Of a stretch of DNA of 63,476 nucleotides, positions 25,273 through 33,156 are shown one piece after another. Both the position numbers and the translations under genes were made by a program. The DNA is from Tenericutes bacterium HGW-Tenericutes-2. GTDB taxonomy: Bacteria; Bacillota_I; Bacilli_A; Acholeplasmatales; Acholeplasmataceae. The first letter of the stretch is position 1. The number at the start of each line of letters is the position of its first letter. The stretch covers positions 1 through 63,476 of the forward strand of contig PGXL01000011.1 of assembly GCA_002839095.1 (NCBI GenBank), in the 5' to 3' direction. The notes under the pieces were generated by a model, which was not told where the DNA came from, ran no database searches, and worked only from the letters and a program-made list of their open reading frames with translations.

Positions 25273-25785
25273 CTAATATGTAATTAGTGTTAATATATCA
25301 TAGTTTCCTAAATTATCTCTACCATGAAGATCTGCTAATTCAATTAAGAACGCTAAACCAACGACTTCTCCACCAAGTTTCTCAACAAGTTTGATTGTCG
25401 CATCCATTGTTCCACCTGTTGCAAGTAAATCATCAACAATTAAAACCTTGTCGCCTTTTTTGACTGCATCAGCATGCAAACATAATTCATTAGAACCATA
25501 TTCTAAATCATACGAAACGGAGACATATTCTCTTGGAAGCTTTCCTGGTTTTCTTACAGGAGCAAATCCTATCGATAGATGAGCTGCTACTGGGCATCCG
25601 AAAATAAAACCTCTAGCCTCTGGACCTACGATGAGTGTAGCACCTTTCTTTTGTGCAAAATTAACAAATTGTTCAGTCGCATAAGCATATGCTTTACCAT
25701 TTTGCATTAGTGGTGTAATATCTCTAAATAGGATTCCTTTTTTAGGAAAATCAGGTACATCTGCAATATATTTCTTCAAATCCAT
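25273..25785 (-). CDS. apt: Adenine phosphoribosyltransferase
   Basis: About 170 residues. It joins adenine to PRPP to make AMP (purine salvage). Motifs are [18 protein letters not shown] near the N-terminus, [10 protein letters not shown], and the PRPP loop [16 protein letters not shown] 25785 lies nine bases after GGAGG; an ATG at 25791 is only three bases from it. It starts the apt-rsh-dtd operon, an arrangement shared with Bacillus. Confidence 0.95.
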   Translation of the reverse strand: MDLKKYIADVPDFPKKGILFRDITPLMQNGKAYAYATEQFVNFAQKKGATLIVGPEARGFIFGCPVAAHLSIGFAPVRKPGKLPREYVSVSYDLEYGSNELCLHADAVKKGDKVLIVDDLLATGGTMDATIKLVEKLGGEVVGLAFLIELADLHGRDNLGNYDILTLITY

Positions 25786-25874
25786 TTTCATATTCCTCCA
25801 TATCGTCTTTTTCGTTAAAAAAAAGACATTCTTAACCCTCTTATTTTAACTCATTTTAATGTTTTTAGCAAGTG

Positions 25875-25883
25875 TGCTATAAT
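25875..25883 (+). promoter_or_regulatory. Extended -10 promoter of rarA
   Basis: TGCTATAAT lies 17 bases before the start codon, with GGTGATG as the ribosome site. The short leader suggests a transcript start at about 25890. Confidence 0.6.
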
Positions 25884-25899
25884 TTATATAGGTGATGAA

Positions 25900-27132
25900 A
25901 TGAAGCCATTAGCATATCGTATGAGACCTTTAAAATTTGAAGATGTTTTTGGACAGGACCATCTCGTTGGTAAAGATGGTGTTTTGACTCAAATGCTTAC
26001 GAAAAAGAAGTTACTTTCTTTTATATTATACGGACCTCCTGGTACTGGTAAGACAACTATAGCTCAAATATTTGCTAAGGAATCTGGTCTTGATTTTTAT
26101 TTTTTTAATGCTTCAACAGAAAATAAAGCAAGACTGAAAGACATAATAGAAACTACGAATTATCACGATATTATCATCGTGATTGATGAAATCCATCGCA
26201 TGAAAACGGATGTCCAAGATTATCTACTTCCCTATATGGAAAATGGGAATGCTACAGTGATTGGTTTAACGACATTAAATCCCTATCAAAGCATTAATAT
26301 GGCGATTCGCTCAAGATGTCATTTATATGAAGTTAAAAAACTGGATGAAGAAGCCATCGAAAAAGCATTGATGCTAGCGATTAAGGAATTGGATGTTGAT
26401 ATTCGAGTGGATACCAATGCACTACGTGCAATTGTGAGATATTCGAATCATGAGGTTAGAACAGCCCTAAATATTTTAGAAAGTGCTGCTTTGGTATTAA
26501 ATGATGGTGATTTATTAACTGCACAAACTGTATATAGAGTTGCAGGAAAGGTTTCACATGACTTAGATGACCATGAAGATAACTTTTATGAATTATTATC
26601 TGCCCTTCAAAAATCAATTCGTGGATCTGATGTTGACGCGTCAATACACTATCTTGCAAGACTGATAACCCTAGGAGATCTTCAATCGATTATTAGAAGA
26701 CTATTGGTCATTGCCTATGAGGATGTTGGACTCGCAAATCCCTTAATGGGGGGTAAGGTTCAAAGTGCATGTGACGCAGCGATTAAAGTGGGATTTCCTG
26801 AGGCTAGAATTATGCTTTCTAATATCGTAATTGATATGGCAATATCACCGAAATCAAATACCGCGATTTCTGCAATTGATGAGGCTTTATCTGATTATGA
26901 AAATGATGACACAGGGACTGTACCAGATCATGCAAACAATAGAAAAATAAAGGTGAATCCTGAGATATATCATTACCCACATAACGATAAAGACTCAATT
27001 AATGATCAAAGCTATTTACCAGATAAAATAAAGGATAAATCCTATTATCATCCAAAGGATGAATCAAGCTATGAAAAAGCTTTGTCCGATCGTTTAAAAA
27101 TTATCGATAAAATTAAAAAGAAAAAAAGATAA
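25900..27132 (+). CDS. rarA: Replication-associated recombination AAA+ ATPase RarA/MgsA
   Basis: A 410-residue clamp-loader-like AAA+ ATPase. It has Walker A GPPGTGKTT, Walker B IVIDEIHR, sensor-1 region IGLTTLNP and the RarA-type C-terminal tetramerisation region with VIAYEDVGLANP and DMAISPKSNTA. It acts at stalled replication forks. It is divergent from apt and ends in a very lysine-rich tail (KIIDKIKKKKR). A DEIH form of the Walker B box (instead of the commoner DEVH) is a small variation. Confidence 0.93.
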   Translation: MKPLAYRMRPLKFEDVFGQDHLVGKDGVLTQMLTKKKLLSFILYGPPGTGKTTIAQIFAKESGLDFYFFNASTENKARLKDIIETTNYHDIIIVIDEIHRMKTDVQDYLLPYMENGNATVIGLTTLNPYQSINMAIRSRCHLYEVKKLDEEAIEKALMLAIKELDVDIRVDTNALRAIVRYSNHEVRTALNILESAALVLNDGDLLTAQTVYRVAGKVSHDLDDHEDNFYELLSALQKSIRGSDVDASIHYLARLITLGDLQSIIRRLLVIAYEDVGLANPLMGGKVQSACDAAIKVGFPEARIMLSNIVIDMAISPKSNTAISAIDEALSDYENDDTGTVPDHANNRKIKVNPEIYHYPHNDKDSINDQSYLPDKIKDKSYYHPKDESSYEKALSDRLKIIDKIKKKKR

Positions 27133-27160
27133 GCCGGTTTTATGGAATTATCTTTTTTTT
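27121..27160. terminator. Bidirectional terminator rarA / trxB fusion
   Basis: AAGATAA pairs with TTATCTT across a GCCGG-containing loop, with T-runs on both strands. It overlaps the rarA stop codon. Confidence 0.75.
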
Positions 27161-27165
27161 ATTTA

Positions 27166-28422
27166 TTATTTTGAACAACCACATATATAATGTTGATTCA
27201 TGCAAGTTTCAAGATTACTCTGAGACATTTCCTGACACATAACATCAACAATTTTTCCATCTTTTACGATAACTAATGATGGTACTTCTTTAACACCAAG
27301 TCTTTCTGCCATTCCAGATGACTTATATACATCTAGACGAACAAACGCAAAAGAATCACTATATAATTTTTCCAAATCCTTCATTTTGAGTAGACAGTCT
27401 TGAGAACCTTGATCAATTGCATTATATAACAAGACAGCAACTGGCTTTTCAGGTTTAAGTATAAGTTCATGGAAATTTTCTTCTTCAGCAATATATTTTT
27501 CAGCAGCACATGCAGCAACTGCTCCATCACCTACTGCTGTAGCAACTTGACGTAACCATTTATCACGAATATCACCACATGCATAGACTCCGCGTTGTGT
27601 TGTTTCCATTTTTTCATTTGTTTTTATGTATCCGCGCTTAGTAATCTCTATTTGATCTAAAAACATTTCAGAGTTTGGTACATAACCAATGAACTCAAAA
27701 CAATTATCACATGATACTGGAATAATTTCACCTGTTTTTAAATTCTTTAAATTAACAACTTCTAGGTGATCTGCACCTTCAAAGCTATCAACAACAGTGT
27801 TCCAAATAAAATTCATTTTTGGATTCTTCATCGCTGCATCTTTAGCAATTTCATTGCAATCCATAATCCCTTGATCATGGATTACAGATACAGTCACTTT
27901 ACTTGCGAATTTAGTCAAAAACATTCCTTCTTCTATTGCTGCATCTCCACTACCTATAACAACAACATGTTTTCCAGTATTTGAAGCTGCATCACACGTT
28001 GCGCAAAATGATATTCCTTTATCAAATAAAAAGTTTTCTTCATTCTTTGCATTGGTGATTCTAGGGCGGCCACCGGTTGCAATAATGACCGCCTTAGCTT
28101 CATAGGAGGTTCGGAAGGTTTCAACCTTCTTCACTTCATCTTTAAGATCAACAGATTGAACAGCTGTAAGTTTAAACTCACAACCCATCTCCTCTGCTTG
28201 CTTTTTCATTAAATTGGTAATGTCTTCACCTTTTGGTTTATTAAGAAAACCTGGGTAATTTTCAATTTCGCTCGTATATGTTGCAAGACCACCAATTAAG
28301 GCTTTTTCGATTAGAATGGTTTTTAATCTGGCGCGACCACAATAAATGGCTGCTGTTAGTCCCGCTGGTCCACCACCAATAATTACAACATCATACTTTT
28401 CAATTTTCTTTTCTCTCATCAT
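27166..28422 (-). CDS. Thioredoxin reductase fused to a degenerate thioredoxin domain
   Basis: A 418-residue flavoprotein. Residues about 8-315 are a low-molecular-weight thioredoxin reductase: FAD motif GGGPAGLTAAIYCGRA, redox centre CATC (in FCATCDAAS), NADPH motif GSGDAAIEEG and FAD-binding GVYACGDIR. Residues about 325-410 have a thioredoxin fold with cis-Pro VPSLVIVKDG, but the CxxC is changed to Ser-Gln-Asp-Cys (GSQDC). The chain ends in a Cys-Gly-Cys tail (YICGCSK). It is the last gene of an operon with a split sulfur transporter and a TusA protein, so it may act on persulfide or thiosulfate rather than only on TrxA. Confidence 0.9.
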   Translation of the reverse strand: MMREKKIEKYDVVIIGGGPAGLTAAIYCGRARLKTILIEKALIGGLATYTSEIENYPGFLNKPKGEDITNLMKKQAEEMGCEFKLTAVQSVDLKDEVKKVETFRTSYEAKAVIIATGGRPRITNAKNEENFLFDKGISFCATCDAASNTGKHVVVIGSGDAAIEEGMFLTKFASKVTVSVIHDQGIMDCNEIAKDAAMKNPKMNFIWNTVVDSFEGADHLEVVNLKNLKTGEIIPVSCDNCFEFIGYVPNSEMFLDQIEITKRGYIKTNEKMETTQRGVYACGDIRDKWLRQVATAVGDGAVAACAAEKYIAEEENFHELILKPEKPVAVLLYNAIDQGSQDCLLKMKDLEKLYSDSFAFVRLDVYKSSGMAERLGVKEVPSLVIVKDGKIVDVMCQEMSQSNLETCMNQHYICGCSK

Positions 28423-28425
28423 TGC

Positions 28426-28992
28426 CTACATGAAAAACTTAACAAGTAGCTTACTTCCAACAAATGCCCCACCAAATAGGAACAATGCGAAAACCCAACC
28501 TGCTAGTGATAATGAAGAGATTCCAGTAAATAGAGCACCGATATTACAACCTAGTCCAACTCTTGCTCCATAACCCATTAAGAGTCCACCGATAACAGCT
28601 GCAGCAACTTGTCTCCAGCTCTTAATTTTTTTGATTTTAAATTGTGAAGCAAGTAATACGGCTAAAAGTGCGCCTAAAATAATACCTAGGTTTCGAACAC
28701 TCACTGAACTATTAAAAAATCCTGCTTCATATGCTGTTTGATTGACGTTAGCAAATGTACTAATATCTGCAAACGGTTTAACGATCCAAGTGCCCCAAAG
28801 TGTAAATACACCTGTAACACCCCATCCATGACCTGTTGCAGCAAAAGTAACGATATTAAATATTCCAAGTAATACTGCTCCTGTGACATATGTTAATGGG
28901 TTAACGAAAAGTCTTTTATAAATATCTTTGCTTTTTAGTCGATTAAAGAAACTATCAATTGATTTGAATATATTTTTCTTTTCCATCTTCAA
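28426..28992 (-). CDS. YeeE/YedE (TsuA-like) sulfur transporter, C-terminal half protein
   Basis: A 188-residue membrane protein with about five hydrophobic segments. The family signature GARVGLGCNIGALFTGIS is visible with its conserved Cys at about residue 148, followed by GWVFALFLFGGAFVGSKL. In TsuA of Escherichia and Spirochaeta one chain of about 350 residues carries two such halves and imports thiosulfate. Here the second half is a separate gene; the first half is at 29223-29906. It lies three bases after a TusA-like gene. Thiosulfate as substrate is inferred from the family. Confidence 0.85.
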   Translation of the reverse strand: MKMEKKNIFKSIDSFFNRLKSKDIYKRLFVNPLTYVTGAVLLGIFNIVTFAATGHGWGVTGVFTLWGTWIVKPFADISTFANVNQTAYEAGFFNSSVSVRNLGIILGALLAVLLASQFKIKKIKSWRQVAAAVIGGLLMGYGARVGLGCNIGALFTGISSLSLAGWVFALFLFGGAFVGSKLLVKFFM

Positions 28993-28995
28993 TCC

Positions 28996-29223
28996 CTACT
29001 TCGTTTTTTCAATGATGATTTCCCATTCACCATCACCAATTTCATCAATCTCAACATTGTGTCCTTCTTTTCTAGCCCATTCAGGAACATTCTTCATAGC
29101 GCAGCTATGATCAATTTGAACGATAACGACATCTCCTACAACCATTTTTTCCATTTGTTTTTGAGTCTTTACCAATGGAATTGGGCATGCTTCACCAAAA
29201 CAATCTAAAATATATTCTTTCAT
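28996..29223 (-). CDS. TusA/SirA-like sulfur carrier protein
   Basis: A 75-residue TusA-family protein with the catalytic motif CPIP at about residues 13-16 (in FGEACPIPLVKTQK). The conserved Cys carries sulfur as a persulfide. In TsuA systems a TusA-like partner (TsuB) is needed for thiosulfate uptake. The gene lies exactly between the two transporter halves: it overlaps the stop of the first half by one base and precedes the second by three. This order strongly suggests a common complex. Confidence 0.92.
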   Translation of the reverse strand: MKEYILDCFGEACPIPLVKTQKQMEKMVVGDVVIVQIDHSCAMKNVPEWARKEGHNVEIDEIGDGEWEIIIEKTK

Positions 29224-29906
29224 TACTTGTCTCCTCCGATATTTTTATTTTCAAAACTTTCAGCTAAGAAATATAAGACTGCAATAACAACTAACTGTAA
29301 AACTGCAGCCCATAAATAACCCATGTTCAAGACGTTTGGTAAAAAGACCTTAACGCCTTGATCATGGAAATTCGTTGTCCAAAATGCTTTGTGAGAATCC
29401 GCAATCACAGATCCAACGATGAAAAAGAATAAAGCAAGTAACTGCATAGTAAAGCCTTCACCAACTCTCATTAGAGTTCCTGAAGCACAACCACCAGCAA
29501 TAACCATACCAATACCAAATAAGAAAGCACCTATTGCAGTTGCTATACTAAGTGAATTTACACCAGCCATGTCTAATGCACCCTCAGCTGCTCCATATTT
29601 AATAGCTGTAAATCCAACTGTTCCTACTGCAAATGCAATTAGAACTGCGCGTGTTAAACTCGTACTCTTTGTGAGATTTGGATCTCTAAATGCTGCAGTA
29701 AAGCAAAATCTTGATCGCTGCAATATAAAACCAAAGCATACACCCGTTACTAAATAAAACACCATTTTTTCATTGACACCAGCGATATAAAGACCTAAGG
29801 CTAATAAACCTGCTATGAGTAGAATCCCAATTGGAATTTGATTCATCTTTGGCTTTTTAGCTTGTCTTCTCATTGGTTGTCTTTCAATACTTTTACCTTC
29901 AACCAT
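29223..29906 (-). CDS. YeeE/YedE (TsuA-like) sulfur transporter, N-terminal half protein
   Basis: About 227 residues from ATG 29906, chosen because AGGAGG lies ten bases upstream; an earlier frame start at 29942 has none. A basic N-terminus (RQPMRRQAKKPK) is followed by five or more hydrophobic segments. Family motifs are LQRSRFCFTAAFRD and GGCASGTLMRVGEG, both with a conserved Cys. It is the first gene of the sulfur operon and faces a divergent LysR gene. Together with 28426-28992 it would make one complete transporter. Confidence 0.88.
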   Translation of the reverse strand: MVEGKSIERQPMRRQAKKPKMNQIPIGILLIAGLLALGLYIAGVNEKMVFYLVTGVCFGFILQRSRFCFTAAFRDPNLTKSTSLTRAVLIAFAVGTVGFTAIKYGAAEGALDMAGVNSLSIATAIGAFLFGIGMVIAGGCASGTLMRVGEGFTMQLLALFFFIVGSVIADSHKAFWTTNFHDQGVKVFLPNVLNMGYLWAAVLQLVVIAVLYFLAESFENKNIGGDK

Positions 29907-29963
29907 AAAAAAAAACCTCCTATTATTTTGTTTTTTTACCACTAGTATTATCTCACTTTATAG

Positions 29964-29980
29964 TTAACGTCTTACATTAA
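29964..29980. promoter_or_regulatory. Candidate LysR-type operator
   Basis: The dyad TTAA-N9-TTAA (TTAACGTCTTACATTAA) lies in the short divergent region, upstream of a GATAAT -10-like element for the sulfur operon that lacks a good -35. Such spacing fits an activator-dependent LysR promoter. Confidence 0.4.
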
Positions 29981-30001
29981 GATTTGTTATGCAACATTAT
30001 G

Positions 30002-30030
30002 TTTACTTATACATTAAATGGGAGTACAAT
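30002..30030 (+). promoter_or_regulatory. Promoter of the LysR gene
   Basis: TTTACT (30002-30007), 17-base spacer, TACAAT (30025-30030). The predicted start near 30037 lies after the earlier in-frame ATGs, which supports the CDS start at 30064. Confidence 0.65.
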
Positions 30031-30063
30031 ATGTATAGACTAAATCGATATTGGGTGAATGAA

Positions 30064-30972
30064 ATGAATCTTGATTACTTAAAGTATTTTATTAAAATTA
30101 TTGACCTAAAAAGCATATCTAAAGCTGCAGTTGAAGAACACCTAACACAATCTGCTTTAACACAAATTGTTAAAAAGATGGAGAATGAATTAAACTGTCC
30201 TTTAATCACAAGAAGTAATAAGGGAATCGAAGTTACAGAATGTGGACAACTGGTCTATGAGTATGCTAAAAATATGGCAGATACTCACAATTCCATGTTA
30301 AGTAGACTCCAGTGTATGACAAAAGGTTGCTATAGTATTGTTATTAAACCGTGTTGTTCAATGGATAATAATTTACTTCCTGCAGTTCTTTTTAAGATTC
30401 AAAATCAATTCAAAAATATAAAATTAGATGTAATTTTGGATTGTAAACCGAAGATTATTTCAGAGATTAAAATAGGCATAACTGATTTTGGAGTTGTTAT
30501 GGGAGAACTAAAGGATATTGATGACTTAGATGTAGATACTATTGGTATAGAAAAAATAGTGTTAGTCGCTGGAAATCAATTAATTAAGAGTGATAAGATT
30601 TGCCTTTGTGAGCTAGAAAATTATAAGTTGATTGATTTTTCACTAGGATCTTATGGAAAAGAAGTCTATAAAATTATCCAAAAACATGAAAAAAAGGATC
30701 ATAGCTTTGCTAGCTTTTCCCCTTTCTTTTCAATTGATTCGATTGGTGCGATAAAAACTCTTTTAGAAAGTAATTTTGGAGTGTCTTTTCTTCCATATTA
30801 TGCAGTTCGTGATGAGATTACTCAAGGAAAACTAAAGTCAATTGAAATAGAAGGTTTTAACTTAAATTTGCCGATACATATCTTAAGTAAAAAGGATTCA
30901 CAACTACAACCTTTGCTTGTAGAGATTAAAAAAAGTTTTATTGATCATGCTAAAAGAATATTCAATAAATAA
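30064..30972 (+). CDS. LysR-family transcriptional regulator
   Basis: About 302 residues from ATG 30064 (GGGTGA six to eight bases upstream; the earlier frame ATG at 29989 would precede the promoter). The N-terminal winged helix-turn-helix MNLDYLKYFIKIIDLKSISK continues into AAVEEHLTQSALTQIVKKME and is typical. A periplasmic-binding-protein-like effector domain follows at about 90-295. It contains several Cys (CCSMDN, DCKPK, ICLCE). Divergent position suggests it controls the split thiosulfate operon, like CysL/CysB-type regulators of sulfur genes. The effector is unknown. Confidence 0.9.
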   Translation: MNLDYLKYFIKIIDLKSISKAAVEEHLTQSALTQIVKKMENELNCPLITRSNKGIEVTECGQLVYEYAKNMADTHNSMLSRLQCMTKGCYSIVIKPCCSMDNNLLPAVLFKIQNQFKNIKLDVILDCKPKIISEIKIGITDFGVVMGELKDIDDLDVDTIGIEKIVLVAGNQLIKSDKICLCELENYKLIDFSLGSYGKEVYKIIQKHEKKDHSFASFSPFFSIDSIGAIKTLLESNFGVSFLPYYAVRDEITQGKLKSIEIEGFNLNLPIHILSKKDSQLQPLLVEIKKSFIDHAKRIFNK

Positions 30973-30986
30973 TTTAAGAAATGATA

Positions 30987-31020
30987 AGACGATTGATTTA
31001 ACTCAATCGTCTATTTTTTT
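30987..31020. terminator. Bidirectional terminator LysR gene / lipoprotein gene
   Basis: AGACGATTGA pairs perfectly with TCAATCGTCT (ten pairs), with seven to eight T on the plus strand. The opposite strand is less T-rich. Confidence 0.85.
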
Positions 31021-31858
31021 ATTTAAAAGATAATTTAATGCTTTTATTGTTTTCAACAAATCCTATTTCATTTGTAAACATAAGAAGAAAATAATGTGTG
31101 TTCGTATAATTCTCTCCTCTTGAATATATCGCTCTCTTTACATATATATCACCATTAGTTTTTTGGAATTTTTCTTCTAAAATAACATAATCTGTCTCAT
31201 TTAATGTATCTTGTTCATAGCTTCCATTTTGATCATATATTGTTTTTTTCAAGAATAGATTACTATTGTCATATTCTAAAACACTCACATTCAGCAGTTC
31301 ATCAACAAATCTAACTTCAATATTATATTTAAATGAATATGTAACTATATCATTTTCTTTAAACTCACTTTGTTGAGAAATCTTTAACCCTGAGTTAATT
31401 TCTGATAGCATATGACCATAGGTAAAGCTTTCAACTTTAAGTTCTTTACTTGTTGGATTGATTAGAACTTGTTGAATTTCCATAATCGTATTTCTAAATT
31501 TTGGACCTAGAATAATATAGGTATCAACTTCTGTAGATTTCAAGTTATCAGAATGATTGTATTTGATTAACGGTGTAAATATTGCATTTCCTTGAATCAT
31601 TTCTGTATAGCTTATTGGATTGGTATTATTTTCATGTTCATAAAAGATGAAGGGATTTTCTTGATCTAATCCCATGTCAAAATTAACCCCTTGATCATAT
31701 GATCTAAATGAGATGATATATCCCTTTAACTGCGGTTCATTTTTTAATTCATCAAGTGGATTAGAAACCACAGGTTCCCTGTCAACTGCAAGACTACACG
31801 ATGATAAAAAGAAACCTAGCAAAGCAATCATTATAATCAAAATTATTTTTTTATTCAT
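31019..31858 (-). CDS. Putative lipoprotein of unknown function
   Basis: About 279 residues from ATG 31858, which overlaps the end of the repressor gene and has AGGAGAAG upstream; the longer open frame to 31963 runs inside the repressor gene. A lipoprotein signal peptide is clear: MNKKIILI, a hydrophobic stretch, and the lipobox LSSC at about residues 18-21. The mature part is acidic and beta-rich with no transmembrane segment. I do not recognise a domain. It is the last gene in an operon with a YozG-like repressor and a DUF2975-type membrane protein. Confidence 0.8.
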   Translation of the reverse strand: MNKKIILIIMIALLGFFLSSCSLAVDREPVVSNPLDELKNEPQLKGYIISFRSYDQGVNFDMGLDQENPFIFYEHENNTNPISYTEMIQGNAIFTPLIKYNHSDNLKSTEVDTYIILGPKFRNTIMEIQQVLINPTSKELKVESFTYGHMLSEINSGLKISQQSEFKENDIVTYSFKYNIEVRFVDELLNVSVLEYDNSNLFLKKTIYDQNGSYEQDTLNETDYVILEEKFQKTNGDIYVKRAIYSRGENYTNTHYFLLMFTNEIGFVENNKSIKLSFK

Positions 31859-32072
31859 TTTCTTCTTCTCCTGTTTCATATTGTAAAATATCCTTTGGCT
31901 CACATTCCAAAAACATACAAATTTTAGATAGTGTATCAAAGCGAATTGCTTTTGCCTTCCCACTTCTCAAAATTGACATATTGGCTTCGGTTATCCCTAT
32001 TTTTTCGCATAATTCTTTTGAGGTCATATGCTTTTTCTTTAATGCCTCATCTAAGGTTATTTTGATTGGCAT
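31851..32072 (-). CDS. XRE-family HTH regulator (YozG-like)
   Basis: A 73-residue helix-turn-helix protein. The motif LCEKIGITEANMSILRSGKAKAIRF extended over residues about 20-44 is characteristic of YozG-like regulators, and ECEPKDILQYE ends the domain. Such genes usually follow a DUF2975 membrane protein, as here (12-base gap), suggesting a membrane sensor paired with a repressor. DNA target unknown. Confidence 0.9.
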   Translation of the reverse strand: MPIKITLDEALKKKHMTSKELCEKIGITEANMSILRSGKAKAIRFDTLSKICMFLECEPKDILQYETGEEENE

Positions 32073-32084
32073 CAGGCACCTCCT

Positions 32085-33038
32085 CTATATCGTGAGTGCA
32101 TTTTCTTCATGTATTATATATGTTCTTTTGATATACTCAGTGATGAGCAACATCACCATAACGATCATAAGCTCTAGCATAGGTATGGATAAAATGAACT
32201 TAATGTCTTGCATTTGCTTTGAAAATACCATGTTGTATACATTGTTAATCAATAAATTCAATAGGATTACAATAACTGATACCACTGCAAAATTCGATAT
32301 TTTTATGGATAAATCAATGAGTTGACTGTCGATTTCATTGGATTCTAAGTACCTAACTAACTTTTGAAAATGCCCGATTAAATAAACTATAATGAAGGTT
32401 GATACAAGCTGAAAACTAAAATTCATAATACTTTGAAAGTTGTCATATGGGTTTATCGAGAAATTGCGAAGCAGATTACTCAATTGAATATAGAATGTAT
32501 TGAATACAGTGGAAAATGCTATCATATATAGAATAATTTGGATAAGTTTATAAATTGAAGTTTTTTGACAAACATAAAATCTAACAAAGAGATAAATAAT
32601 AAGAAAAATGTCAAGTGTGAATACAAGTCCTACTCTAAATATTCTAAGTGCCGTTAAATTGCCTTCAATGACTTGAAGAGCAAGCACTGGAGGTAACAAT
32701 TCAATCAATAGATTGGGATTTATCATATAATACATTATAAAAAATAATAAAAGACTGAGTAATGGAGTGAAGATATAATCTATTTTTACTATTTTCTTTC
32801 TTTTGATAATATAGATTAATATTAAGATTGGAATAAGCGAAATTGCTAAATAAAGAAATATTGCGAAAATATTTCCCATACCTCCAAGCAAACTTAACTT
32901 GCGGATTGAATCCCCTAAAAGCTGAAAGGGTTCTTCAAAAATAAAAATGACTTGATTTGATAATTCCTTACCAATAAAAATGCTGAGTATGATAAAGCAT
33001 AGTGATAATAATATTGAAAAAATAGTGATTTTATTCAT
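32085..33038 (-). CDS. Polytopic membrane protein with DUF2975-like C-terminus
   Basis: A 317-residue protein with about eight hydrophobic segments. The last third resembles the DUF2975 family, ending in ITEYIKRTYIIHEENALTI, which corresponds to the family's usual RGYELQEENDLTI-like end. The N-terminal half (four further helices) is longer than in the usual 160-residue members, so this looks like an extended form. It is co-transcribed with a YozG-like repressor and a lipoprotein. Function unknown; a stress or signal sensor is a guess. Confidence 0.7.
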   Translation of the reverse strand: MNKITIFSILLSLCFIILSIFIGKELSNQVIFIFEEPFQLLGDSIRKLSLLGGMGNIFAIFLYLAISLIPILILIYIIKRKKIVKIDYIFTPLLSLLLFFIMYYMINPNLLIELLPPVLALQVIEGNLTALRIFRVGLVFTLDIFLIIYLFVRFYVCQKTSIYKLIQIILYMIAFSTVFNTFYIQLSNLLRNFSINPYDNFQSIMNFSFQLVSTFIIVYLIGHFQKLVRYLESNEIDSQLIDLSIKISNFAVVSVIVILLNLLINNVYNMVFSKQMQDIKFILSIPMLELMIVMVMLLITEYIKRTYIIHEENALTI

Positions 33039-33115
33039 TTGGATTCCCCGCTTGATAGTCTTATATAATCAAATTGTATCATAAAATTATCGTTTTACAA
33101 TAATTATTTATCGAA

Positions 33116-33145
33116 AAAGAAAAAAGCACTCTCGAAAGAGTACTT
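33116..33145 (-). terminator. rnjA terminator
   Basis: Minus-strand AGtACTC-tttcg-AGAGTgCT type hairpin followed by TTTTTT. Confidence 0.8.
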
Positions 33146-33156
33146 ATGTGGATGAA

